A stretch of 64,000 nt of DNA. Source: Oscillospiraceae bacterium. Lineage in GTDB: Bacteria > Bacillota > Clostridia > Oscillospirales > Acutalibacteraceae. A program made the position numbers and the translations under genes. Below, piece after piece: positions 44,265 through 51,285 of this stretch. The stretch is taken from positions 1 to 64,000 of the forward strand of contig SVPM01000001.1 in assembly GCA_015065865.1 (NCBI GenBank), given 5' to 3'. Below the pieces are notes generated by a model, which worked only from the letters and a program-made list of their open reading frames with translations, ran no database searches and had not been told where the DNA came from. Numbering within the stretch: the stretch's first letter is position 1; the number at the start of each line of letters is the position of its first letter.

Positions 44265-44723
44265 ATGAGAGCGGTATTTCAAAGAGTATATGAAGCCGCC
44301 GTCACGGTGGACGGCGAAACAGTCGGCAAGGTGGGCAACGGCGGCTTGTTGCTTGTGGGTGTTACCCACACCGATACCGAAAAGGAAGCGCGTTGGCTCG
44401 CGAAAAAAGTGGCCGGTTTGCGCGTGTTCTCGGATGACGAGGATCGAATGAACCTTTCGGTGAAGGATATCGGCGGTGCATTGCTTGTGGTGTCTAACTT
44501 TACGTTGTACGGTAACGCCTCGCACGGTCGCCGTCCCGAATTCACGGCGGCGGCGCGCCCCGAAACCGCAAAACCCTTGTTTGATAGGCTTGTGCAGTTG
44601 CTGCAGGCGGAGGGTGTACCGGTCGAAACGGGTGTGTTCGGGGCGGATATGACCGTGTCGATGCAAGGTAACGGCCCTGTCACGTTGTGGTTGGATACCG
44701 CGACGGATGCAAGGGGGCTTTGA
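44265..44723 (+). CDS. dtd: D-aminoacyl-tRNA deacylase
   Basis: Hydrolyses D-amino acids from tRNA. The 152-residue protein starts MRAVFQRVYEAAVTVDGE and has the Gly-cisPro active-site segment as NGPVTLWLDT. The substrate-binding SQFTLY motif is SNFTLYG here, a Gln-to-Asn variant, followed by NASHGRRPEF. Gene order rel-dtd is classical for Firmicutes. RBS is GAGAGG upstream of the ATG, 4 nt after rel. Confidence 0.93.
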   Translation: MRAVFQRVYEAAVTVDGETVGKVGNGGLLLVGVTHTDTEKEARWLAKKVAGLRVFSDDEDRMNLSVKDIGGALLVVSNFTLYGNASHGRRPEFTAAARPETAKPLFDRLVQLLQAEGVPVETGVFGADMTVSMQGNGPVTLWLDTATDARGL

Positions 44724-44724
44724 T

Positions 44725-45345
44725 ATGGAATACGTAACGCTTACCGTCGGTGAACTCGCCACCAACTGCTATCTTGTGTGGGGGGCGGATAAACAGGCGG
44801 CGGTTATCGATCCGGGCGATGAGGCGGAACGCATTTTGGCGGCGGCCTCCGCACGTGGGTTGACTGTTCGGGCAGTGATGCTCACCCACCTGCACATCGA
44901 CCATTTCTTGGCGTTGCCCGCTTTGCTGGAAAAAACGGGCGCGCGGTTTGTGCTGCCGCAGGAGGAACTGCCGGCGTTGGATGATTCCGCGCGTAATTTG
45001 ATGAATTGGATCGCACCTGCCGCGCGATTTACACTGCCGCGCCCGACCGAAACGGTGGGGGAAGGCGATACCGTCACGGTGGGCCAATTGACCTTTACCG
45101 TGTGGCATACGCCGGGGCACACCGCAGGCAGCAGTTGCTATCGGTGTGAAGATACGCTCTTTTGCGGCGATACACTGTTCCAAGGATCGGTCGGCCGCTG
45201 TGACCTGCCATCGGGCAACGGTGCGGTGCTTATGAACACCCTTGCACGATTGGCTGTCGTAACGGAAGATATGACGTTGCTTGCAGGACACGGCCCTGCT
45301 ACCACGCTTTTTGATGAACAAAAAACTAACCCCTATCTAAAGTGA
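44725..45345 (+). CDS. MBL-fold metallohydrolase (glyoxalase II-like)
   Basis: A 206-residue metallo-beta-lactamase-fold hydrolase. Metal motifs are complete: LTHLHIDHFLAL (HxHxDH), WHTPGHTAGSS, FCGDTLFQGSVGR and LAGHGPAT. This short class, frequently downstream of dtd in Firmicutes, is often called hydroxyacylglutathione hydrolase-like, but clostridia usually lack glutathione, so the substrate is uncertain. ATG 44725 has GGGGG seven nt upstream; the track start six codons earlier has no RBS. Confidence 0.9.
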   Translation: MEYVTLTVGELATNCYLVWGADKQAAVIDPGDEAERILAAASARGLTVRAVMLTHLHIDHFLALPALLEKTGARFVLPQEELPALDDSARNLMNWIAPAARFTLPRPTETVGEGDTVTVGQLTFTVWHTPGHTAGSSCYRCEDTLFCGDTLFQGSVGRCDLPSGNGAVLMNTLARLAVVTEDMTLLAGHGPATTLFDEQKTNPYLK

Positions 45346-45355
45346 GGGATTCGCG

Positions 45356-46846
45356 ATGTATATTGCGATGCTAGGACACGATTTTCATTTTGAACTGGAA
45401 AACACTGCCCGCTTATTTTTGCCACACGAGCCGATTCGCCACGGTGATCTCGAGGGTATGCCTGCGGACGGTGTAAAGGCATATACCTTACTCCGCGAAA
45501 CAAACGAGGCCTCTCACCTCAGCGTGCGGTTGGTGTTGGATGATTTTGACGAAACCGCTGAAGAAACGGTGGTAAAAGGGGAGGGAGACCATCGCGATGC
45601 ATGCGAACTTGCGATGGCCACCTTGTTGTATCATCATCTTGTAAAGTTGTGTGGCTTTACGCAAAGTTGGGGCGTATTGACGGGAGTGCGCCCTGTAAAA
45701 CTGCTTCGCCGCTTAACGGCAGAGCAGGGGCAAGCGGCGGCAGAGGCGTTCTTTCGCGATAAACTGCTGCTGTCGGAGGAAAAAATGCAGTTGGTAAAGA
45801 CCACACTGACGGCAGAGAACCGTTTGCTTTCGTATTCTCGTCCCGAATCGTTCAGTTTGTACGTTTCGGTGCCGTTTTGCCCCACGCGGTGTGACTATTG
45901 CTCGTTCGTATCTTACACCGTTGCCAAAGCCAAGCATTTGGTAGACCCGTATGTGGAATTGCTGTGCCGTGAGATACGCCGCACGGGCGAAGTGGCACGC
46001 GATTTGGGCCTGCGGTTGGAAACGGTGTATTTCGGCGGCGGCACGCCCACCACCTTGTCGGCGGAACAGTTGACCGCCGTGATGCAAACGGTGGAGGAAT
46101 CGTTCGATATGTCTGCAGTGCGCGAATATACCGTGGAGGCAGGGCGTCCCGATACGGTGACAGAGGAGAAGTTGCGTGCGATTCGTGCAGGAGGTGCCGC
46201 GCGCGTGAGTATCAACCCGCAAACATTGTCGGATGAAGTGCTTGCCACCATCGGACGGAGGCACACGACGGCACAGTTTTACGATGCGTATGACCTTGCG
46301 ACCAAAGTGGGGTTTGATTGCATCAATACCGATCTCATTGCGGGGTTACCCGGTGACACGGTGGAAGGATTTTCCCGCACGCTGGACGGTATACTGGCAC
46401 TCTCGCCCGAAAATGTGACGATACATACGCTTTCGCTTAAACGGGCCTCCAACTTGGTGGTACAGCATCGCTCGGAATTGCCCGCAGGGGATGCGGCGAT
46501 TCGTATGATCGCCGAAACCGCCGCCCGTCTGCCGGCGGCAGGGTATCACCCTTACTATTTATATCGCCAAAGCCGTATGGCAGGCAATCAGGAAAATGTT
46601 GGCTGGTCAAAAGAGGGAAAAGACGGGTTGTACAATGTCTATATTATGGATGAAACGCATACCATATTGGGTGTGGGCGCAGGCGCGGTGAGTAAACTGA
46701 AACAGTACGGTACCCACTACCTTGCGCGCATTTTCAATTACAAATTTCCCTATGAATACAACGCCGATTTTGAGGAAATGTTGCGTAGAAAGGAATCCGT
46801 TTATGAATTCTATCGAAACTATCCGCCTGTCATTACAGAAGAATGA
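45356..46846 (+). CDS. hemZ: HemZ-type radical SAM protein (coproporphyrinogen dehydrogenase-like)
   Basis: A 496-residue radical SAM enzyme of the HemN/HemZ group. A 165-residue N-terminal extension precedes the cluster-binding CPTRCDYCSF near residue 180, then YFGGGTPTTL, EAGRPDTV and RVSINPQTL. HemZ proteins are annotated as oxygen-independent coproporphyrinogen III oxidases, though activity is poorly established, and no other haem gene is present in the window. It overlaps the kinase gene by 44 nt. Confidence 0.9.
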   Translation: MYIAMLGHDFHFELENTARLFLPHEPIRHGDLEGMPADGVKAYTLLRETNEASHLSVRLVLDDFDETAEETVVKGEGDHRDACELAMATLLYHHLVKLCGFTQSWGVLTGVRPVKLLRRLTAEQGQAAAEAFFRDKLLLSEEKMQLVKTTLTAENRLLSYSRPESFSLYVSVPFCPTRCDYCSFVSYTVAKAKHLVDPYVELLCREIRRTGEVARDLGLRLETVYFGGGTPTTLSAEQLTAVMQTVEESFDMSAVREYTVEAGRPDTVTEEKLRAIRAGGAARVSINPQTLSDEVLATIGRRHTTAQFYDAYDLATKVGFDCINTDLIAGLPGDTVEGFSRTLDGILALSPENVTIHTLSLKRASNLVVQHRSELPAGDAAIRMIAETAARLPAAGYHPYYLYRQSRMAGNQENVGWSKEGKDGLYNVYIMDETHTILGVGAGAVSKLKQYGTHYLARIFNYKFPYEYNADFEEMLRRKESVYEFYRNYPPVITEE

Positions 46847-47741
46847 GATCAATCGCCGTATTGCCACCGATCCTGCCGCTTTTGTGGCAGAGGAGTGTGC
46901 GCGTTACCGCGCCAACGTAGCAGAGGTGGAAGGTTGGCTGAATGATGCGACCGTCAAGCGGCGCGTGTTGTTGCTGGCCGGCCCCAGTTCTTCGGGCAAG
47001 ACCACCACAGCCAATCTGCTGTGTGAAAGTTTGCGACGCGACGGGGTGGATGCCTTCGTGGTGTCGCTGGATGATTTTTACCGCGGGCGCGGGCTGGCGC
47101 CGCAGTTGCCCGACGGCAGTTACGATTACGAATCCCCCGAGGCGCTGGATCTGCCGCAACTGGCGGCGTGTATCCGCTCATTGCTTGACGAGGGACACGC
47201 CATGCTCCCGCAATACGATTTTAAAGCGGGCAGACCGAAGGCGGAAAAAGTGCCGCTTACGCTGTCCAATCGCTCGGTCGTGATCTTTGAAGGGATCCAC
47301 GCACTGTGCCCGATGTTGGTGGAACGGTTACCGCAAAAACACGTGAAAAAGTTGTTTATCCACACGCGTTCACGCTTTTATGACGGAGAGGAATGTTTGC
47401 TTTCCCGCCGTGAGATTCGCCTGATACGGCGTATGGTGAGGGACGAAAAACACCGCGGAACCACGGCGGAACAGACCCTTTCGATGTGGCCGCAGGTTCT
47501 CCGCGGGGAGGACACCTATCTGTTCCCGTATGCCGATACGGTTGATATGACCATCGATACCACGCACGCGTTTGAGCCGTGTATGATGGCGGTACAGGCA
47601 TTGCCGCTGTTGTCTTCGATCGCAAAGGAACACCCCTATTACAGCGAAGCACAGCATTTGATCGAAGCCCTTACGGGGTTTGTTTCAGCCCCGTTGTCGC
47701 TGTTGCCGGAAAACTGTATTTTACGGGAGTTTTTGGAATGA
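46803..47741 (+). CDS. Nucleoside (uridine) kinase-like P-loop protein
   Basis: A 312-residue phosphoribulokinase/uridine kinase-superfamily protein. Walker A GPSSSGKTTTANL near residue 57, SLDDFYRGRG near 84, YDFKAGRPKAEKVPL near 138, and FEGIHAL. This clostridial group lacks the N-terminal TGS/threonyl-tRNA-synthetase-like half seen in larger homologues. The start ATG 46803, eight nt after AAAGGA, lies inside hemZ; the track start is 27 codons earlier without an RBS. Confidence 0.85.
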   Translation: MNSIETIRLSLQKNEINRRIATDPAAFVAEECARYRANVAEVEGWLNDATVKRRVLLLAGPSSSGKTTTANLLCESLRRDGVDAFVVSLDDFYRGRGLAPQLPDGSYDYESPEALDLPQLAACIRSLLDEGHAMLPQYDFKAGRPKAEKVPLTLSNRSVVIFEGIHALCPMLVERLPQKHVKKLFIHTRSRFYDGEECLLSRREIRLIRRMVRDEKHRGTTAEQTLSMWPQVLRGEDTYLFPYADTVDMTIDTTHAFEPCMMAVQALPLLSSIAKEHPYYSEAQHLIEALTGFVSAPLSLLPENCILREFLE

Positions 47742-47744
47742 TGA

Positions 47745-47772
47745 TTGACTTTTTTGAAAAGTCGTGTATACT
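47745..47772 (+). promoter_or_regulatory. SigA-type promoter of the zinc-ribbon gene
   Basis: TTGACT (47745-47750), 16-nt spacer, TATACT (47767-47772), starting 3 nt after the kinase stop. Confidence 0.75.
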
Positions 47773-47803
47773 GGAATAAGAAAGACGAAGGAGGATATGC
47801 GAG

Positions 47804-48160
47804 ATGGCAACGTGGGAAAGCATTTTGAATATGGCAAAGGATGCGGTGCAGACCGCCGAACGTAAGACGGGCGAGTTTATTGATACCACCAAACTGAAGA
47901 TGGAGATCAACCGCATTGAAAAGGAACTGGCGGCAACGTACGAAGGGCTCGGCCGTTTGGTGTACGATGCGAAGAAGGGTGCGGAAGACATCGGTGAACT
48001 GATGGATACCTGTGTGACTCATATCGACGAGCAAAACGCCACCCTTGCAAAATTGCAGGATAAGTTGGCTCAAAGCAAAAACGCGATGCGTTGCCCTGCG
48101 TGCGGCAACTTGAACGACCAAGACGCCGCCTATTGCAAATCCTGCGGCGAAAAGATCTGA
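47804..48160 (+). CDS. Small coiled-coil protein with C-terminal zinc ribbon
   Basis: A 118-residue protein with two helical segments (about 5-60 and 68-92; the second is likely coiled coil) followed by CPACGNLNDQDAAYCKSCG, a C4 zinc ribbon. Similar small proteins are widespread in clostridia with no known role. Start ATG with GGAGG nine nt upstream. It is monocistronic between its own promoter and a strong terminator. Confidence 0.8.
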   Translation: MATWESILNMAKDAVQTAERKTGEFIDTTKLKMEINRIEKELAATYEGLGRLVYDAKKGAEDIGELMDTCVTHIDEQNATLAKLQDKLAQSKNAMRCPACGNLNDQDAAYCKSCGEKI

Positions 48161-48163
48161 GTG

Positions 48164-48200
48164 AACGGGCACAAACCGAACGGGTTTGTGCCCGTTTTTT
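48164..48200 (+). terminator. Rho-independent terminator of the zinc-ribbon gene
   Basis: 14-bp stem AACGGGCACAAACC/GGTTTGTGCCCGTT with a 5-nt loop and a T-run. Confidence 0.95.
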
Positions 48201-48234
48201 ATGTTCACCCTAAGGAAAGTCGATAATCTAAGGG

Positions 48235-48263
48235 TTTACTTTGCGCGGGTCTTGTGATATAAT
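48235..48263 (+). promoter_or_regulatory. SigA-type promoter of the acyltransferase
   Basis: TTTACT (48235-48240), 17-nt spacer, TATAAT (48258-48263). Confidence 0.75.
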
Positions 48264-48300
48264 CCGTATTGTATACGTGATATTGTTGGGAGAGATTTGT

Positions 48301-48978
48301 GTGAGTATAAAGAAAAAGGTAAAGAAAATTTTGTCGAACCCCACGCTTTTCGGGATATACGTGCGGTTGCATAACGCATGGCAACCGAAAAACAAACTGC
48401 ACGCGAAGGGGTGCAACGTGACCGTCGGCACGGCGCTTATCAAGGGCTTGAAGATCGTGAATCGCGGCAGCGATAACACGGTGGCGATCGGCGACGGCGT
48501 GCGGATCCGTGACTGCGAGATCGTGATCGCGGGCGATCATAACACCGTGTATATTCACGACGGTGCTATGTTGAATCAAGTGGCGATACATATGGAAGAT
48601 GCCAACAACGCGATCACGATCGGTCGGCGTACCAACCTGTGCGGGAAAACGCTGCTTGCCGCGATCGAGGGAACGAAGATTACCATCGGCGAGGATTGTC
48701 TGTTCTCGAGCGATCTGCATTTCCGAACGGGGGATTCCCACTCCATCTTGAATTCGGAGGGGGAGCGCATCAATCCGTCAAAGGATATTGTAATCGAAGA
48801 TCACGTGTGGATCGGCACGAAGGTCACCTGCCTGAAAGGTACGCGGGTGGCGAAAAATTCCATTGTGGCGGCCACCGGTACGCTCAGCCGTGAGTTCACG
48901 GAGGAAAACGTGGTTATCGGCGGTGTGCCGGGAAAAGTGATCAAAACAGGGGTAAATTGGACAGCAAAAAGACTGTAA
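48301..48978 (+). CDS. Left-handed beta-helix (hexapeptide) acyltransferase
   Basis: A 225-residue acyltransferase of the LbH/hexapeptide class, probably O-acetylating a sugar or surface glycan. A basic N-terminal helix is followed by many imperfect hexapeptide repeats (VAIGDGVRIRDCEIVIAGDH, ITIGEDCLFSSDLHF) and the end VVIGGVPGKVIKTG, typical of the CysE/WbbJ group; SDLHFRTGDSHS carries the probable catalytic His. The GTG at 48301 with GGGAGAG upstream is preferred to the track start, which overlaps the promoter. Confidence 0.85.
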   Translation: MSIKKKVKKILSNPTLFGIYVRLHNAWQPKNKLHAKGCNVTVGTALIKGLKIVNRGSDNTVAIGDGVRIRDCEIVIAGDHNTVYIHDGAMLNQVAIHMEDANNAITIGRRTNLCGKTLLAAIEGTKITIGEDCLFSSDLHFRTGDSHSILNSEGERINPSKDIVIEDHVWIGTKVTCLKGTRVAKNSIVAATGTLSREFTEENVVIGGVPGKVIKTGVNWTAKRL

Positions 48979-48982
48979 AACG

Positions 48983-49021
48983 AACACGGAGAAAATCGTT
49001 CGATTTTCTCCGTGTTTTTTT
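48983..49021 (+). terminator. Rho-independent terminator of the acyltransferase
   Basis: 16-bp perfect stem AACACGGAGAAAATCG and complement, 2-nt loop, seven T. Confidence 0.95.
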
Positions 49022-49090
49022 GATTTTAAAAAGAGGCAAGAACGCCGTTTTCTTTTTCATCGTTTTCTTGCACCGTGCGCGCATGTTCGG

Positions 49091-49098
49091 CATAGTGT
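49091..49098 (+). promoter_or_regulatory. Possible sporulation sigma -10 upstream of cotJABC
   Basis: CATAGTGT, one base different from the cwlD candidate CATAGCGT. No convincing -35 is present at the expected distance, so this is weak. No SigA-type promoter is visible either. A small inverted repeat GGACA-AAA-TGTCC lies at 49106-49118. Confidence 0.3.
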
Positions 49099-49139
49099 GG
49101 GGTGAGGACAAAATGTCCCGATGAATGGAGAGTGACATT

Positions 49140-49325
49140 GTGAGAAACGATATGACAGAACATCTGCACACAGCGGGCGGCTGTGAATGTGACTGGCTTC
49201 CCGTGTTGGCTTTTGTGCCGAAACAGGAACTGGGCGATGTGTATGAGCCGGAATGCGGTTTTTCACGCGGCACCATCTTCCCACCGTTGGATAAACCGTT
49301 TATGACAGGGGGGTGTGCGCGATGA
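49140..49325 (+). CDS. cotJA: Spore coat-associated protein CotJA
   Basis: A 61-residue small coat protein. The C-terminal half (LPVLAFVPKQELGDVYEPECGFSRGTIFPPLDKPF) matches the CotJA pattern: an aromatic/proline region then GTIFP-LDKPF. CotJA and CotJC are required for each other's coat incorporation in Bacillus. GTG 49140 with GGAGAG seven nt upstream is chosen over ATG 49125, which lacks an RBS. Overlaps cotJB by ATGA. Confidence 0.85.
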   Translation: MRNDMTEHLHTAGGCECDWLPVLAFVPKQELGDVYEPECGFSRGTIFPPLDKPFMTGGCAR

Positions 49326-49588
49326 ATGCGACGGCAATGACGTCTTGCGGATTGCGCCGCCGTATTGCGGCGTATGATTTCGCTTTGGTGGAAATGAATT
49401 TGTATCTCGATACTCACCCCTGCGATAAAGAAGCGCTGGAATTGATGTATGCTTACCGTCGCAAACGTGCGGAACTGGTGGAGGTATACGAACAGCATTT
49501 CGGTCCGTATGAGGTCACGGCACGCAAGGTGGAAAACCCCGACCGTTGGTCGTGGGTGGATGCACCGTGGCCGTGGGAGATCGCGTGA
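49322..49588 (+). CDS. cotJB: Spore coat protein CotJB
   Basis: An 88-residue protein matching CotJB: IAAYDFALVEMNLYLDTHPCDKEAL in the N-terminal half, and the tryptophan/proline-rich end DRWSWVDAPWPWE. ATG 49322 has GGGGGG eight nt upstream and overlaps the cotJA stop. Middle gene of the cotJ operon. Confidence 0.9.
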   Translation: MNATAMTSCGLRRRIAAYDFALVEMNLYLDTHPCDKEALELMYAYRRKRAELVEVYEQHFGPYEVTARKVENPDRWSWVDAPWPWEIA

Positions 49589-49603
49589 GAGGAGTGAGTG
49601 ACG

Positions 49604-50212
49604 ATGTGGACTTATGAGAAGAAACTGCAGTATCCCGTATGCATTAAGAACCCCAACCCGAAGATCGCACAGATCGTCATCAGCCAATTCGGCGGTCCCG
49701 ACGGCGAACTGGGGGCTTCTATGCGCTATCTCAGCCAGCGCTATTCCATGCCGTATAACGAGCTTAAGGGATTGTTGACCGACGTCGGCACGGAAGAATT
49801 GGCGCACTTAGAGATGATCTCGGCTATGGTGTTCCAGTTGACCCGCAACCTTACACCTGAAGAGATCAAGCGTGCAGGGTTCGATAAATACTTTGTAGAT
49901 CACACTGCAGCGGTGTATCCGCAGGCGGCATCGGGGCTCCCGTGGCGTGCGGAGTATATCGGCGTGAAGGGTGATGTGTTGACCGATCTGCATGAGGATT
50001 TGGCGGCAGAGCAGAAAGCACGCACCACCTACGATAACCTGCTGCGTTTGATCGACGATCCCGACGTGCGCGATCCGCTGAAGTTCTTGCGCGAGCGTGA
50101 AATAGTGCACTATCAACGCTTCGGCGAAGGTTTGCAACTGGCAAGTGAGCGCTTGAATGCGAAAAACTTCTACGCCTGCAACCCGAGCTTTGACAAAGGC
50201 TGCGGGAAATAA
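49604..50212 (+). CDS. cotJC: Spore coat manganese catalase-like protein CotJC
   Basis: A 202-residue ferritin-like di-manganese catalase family protein incorporated in the spore coat. Metal-ligand segments are visible: GELGASMRYLSQR (Glu), TEELAHLEMI (E..H) and DLHEDLAAEQKA plus LREREIVHYQRFGE (E..H). ATG 49604 follows AGGAG by nine nt. It could detoxify peroxide at the spore surface; activity is inferred from the ligands. Confidence 0.92.
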   Translation: MWTYEKKLQYPVCIKNPNPKIAQIVISQFGGPDGELGASMRYLSQRYSMPYNELKGLLTDVGTEELAHLEMISAMVFQLTRNLTPEEIKRAGFDKYFVDHTAAVYPQAASGLPWRAEYIGVKGDVLTDLHEDLAAEQKARTTYDNLLRLIDDPDVRDPLKFLREREIVHYQRFGEGLQLASERLNAKNFYACNPSFDKGCGK

Positions 50213-50221
50213 GCCGTAAAA

Positions 50222-50252
50222 AACAGCCGATGAGTTTTGCTCATCGGCTGTT
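50222..50252. terminator. Bidirectional terminator between cotJC and araC-like gene
   Basis: 13-bp stem AACAGCCGATGAG/CTCATCGGCTGTT with a 5-nt loop; the minus side is followed by T6, the plus side by TTT. Confidence 0.9.
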
Positions 50253-50282
50253 TGGTTATAAAGGCAGACCGAATAAAGGCGA

Positions 50283-51131
50283 TCATGCATCTTCCTGCTT
50301 TATCACGACGGCGGTATCCTTTTGGCGGCCCATATAGGTGCTGCGATATCGCAGCGGCGGCAGACCGTACTTTTGCGAAAAACACTTGGAAAAATAAAAT
50401 TGATCGCAAAAACCGAGTTGATCGCTGATCTCCTTGATGGAACAGGTGGTGTGAAAGAGCAGGTGCTCTGCTTTGATGAACAACTGCGCGTGGATATACT
50501 CCTTCGGCGTGACACCCAAACACGCCTTGAAATCCCGCTGTAATTTACTGCGAGAGACGTTAAACCGCGTGGCAATAATGTCGTTCGTCAACTGTGCGGA
50601 AAGGTTGTCGGAAATATATCCCAACACTTCCTGCATCGGAGCGGCCAGTTTACGGTCGCTTTGATCGTTTGCAAGGACGTCTTTAAGCACGGGAAGAAGA
50701 AGTTGCCACAACAATGGTTTCAGTTCGGCGGGGGCAGAGGGGGCGTTGTCGGTCAGCAGCGTTTTGACCTGTGCGGGGACAGACTCATCCACGGGGAAGG
50801 CAAAAAACTCACGGCATTTTTGAAAAAGATCGTGCTGTTCGCGTATCACCTGCAGGTGCAGGAAGATTTGTTGCATCTTGTCGGGACAGGAGAACGAAAA
50901 ACGCAGACCGGAGGGAATGATATATACAAACCCCTTTTGCAACAGATGCGTTTTCCCGCCTACATGTATATACCCTTCGCCGGATTCCACAAAATACATA
51001 CGGGTGAATGAATGGCGAATGGTATCGCTTTTCCAGTTCACGTCCAAGTCGGCGTAGCCACCCGAAATGACCGAAACGTTTATACGATTGAACAGCAAAA
51101 GGTATTCTTGCGAGAGAAGATGAACCTGCAC
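50283..51131 (-). CDS. AraC-family transcriptional regulator
   Basis: A 282-residue regulator with an N-terminal cupin-like effector domain (MYFVESGEGYIHVGGKTHLLQKGFVYIIPSG) and a C-terminal double helix-turn-helix (ATRFNVSRSKLQRDFKACLGVTPKEYI...SIKEISDQLGFCDQFYFSKCFSQKYGLPPLRYR). GTG start with AGGAGG seven nt upstream. It is divergent from the GH151-like gene, so it most likely controls that gene in response to a sugar. Confidence 0.92.
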   Translation of the reverse strand: MQVHLLSQEYLLLFNRINVSVISGGYADLDVNWKSDTIRHSFTRMYFVESGEGYIHVGGKTHLLQKGFVYIIPSGLRFSFSCPDKMQQIFLHLQVIREQHDLFQKCREFFAFPVDESVPAQVKTLLTDNAPSAPAELKPLLWQLLLPVLKDVLANDQSDRKLAAPMQEVLGYISDNLSAQLTNDIIATRFNVSRSKLQRDFKACLGVTPKEYIHAQLFIKAEHLLFHTTCSIKEISDQLGFCDQFYFSKCFSQKYGLPPLRYRSTYMGRQKDTAVVIKQEDA

Positions 51132-51163
51132 GGTATGCCCTCCTTTTCGGTTGGTATGTTACC

Positions 51164-51192
51164 AGTATACATAAACCAGCGGGTTTCGTCAA
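51164..51192 (-). promoter_or_regulatory. SigA-type promoter of the araC-like gene
   Basis: On the minus strand TTGACG (51192-51187), 17-nt spacer, TATACT (51169-51164). Confidence 0.75.
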
Positions 51193-51234
51193 TATGTGCG
51201 ACTCAAAAGCACATAAACGCGCTTGAAAATGACA

Positions 51235-51263
51235 TAGACCCCTTGGGGTTCTGTTGTTATAAT
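51235..51263 (+). promoter_or_regulatory. Promoter of the glycoside hydrolase gene with overlapping palindrome
   Basis: A weak -35 TAGACC (51235-51240), 17-nt spacer, and a perfect TATAAT (51258-51263). A palindromic ACCCC-TT-GGGGT (51238-51249) overlaps the -35, consistent with activator or repressor binding. Confidence 0.5.
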
Positions 51264-51285
51264 AACTGTATGAGGAGGGGATATT

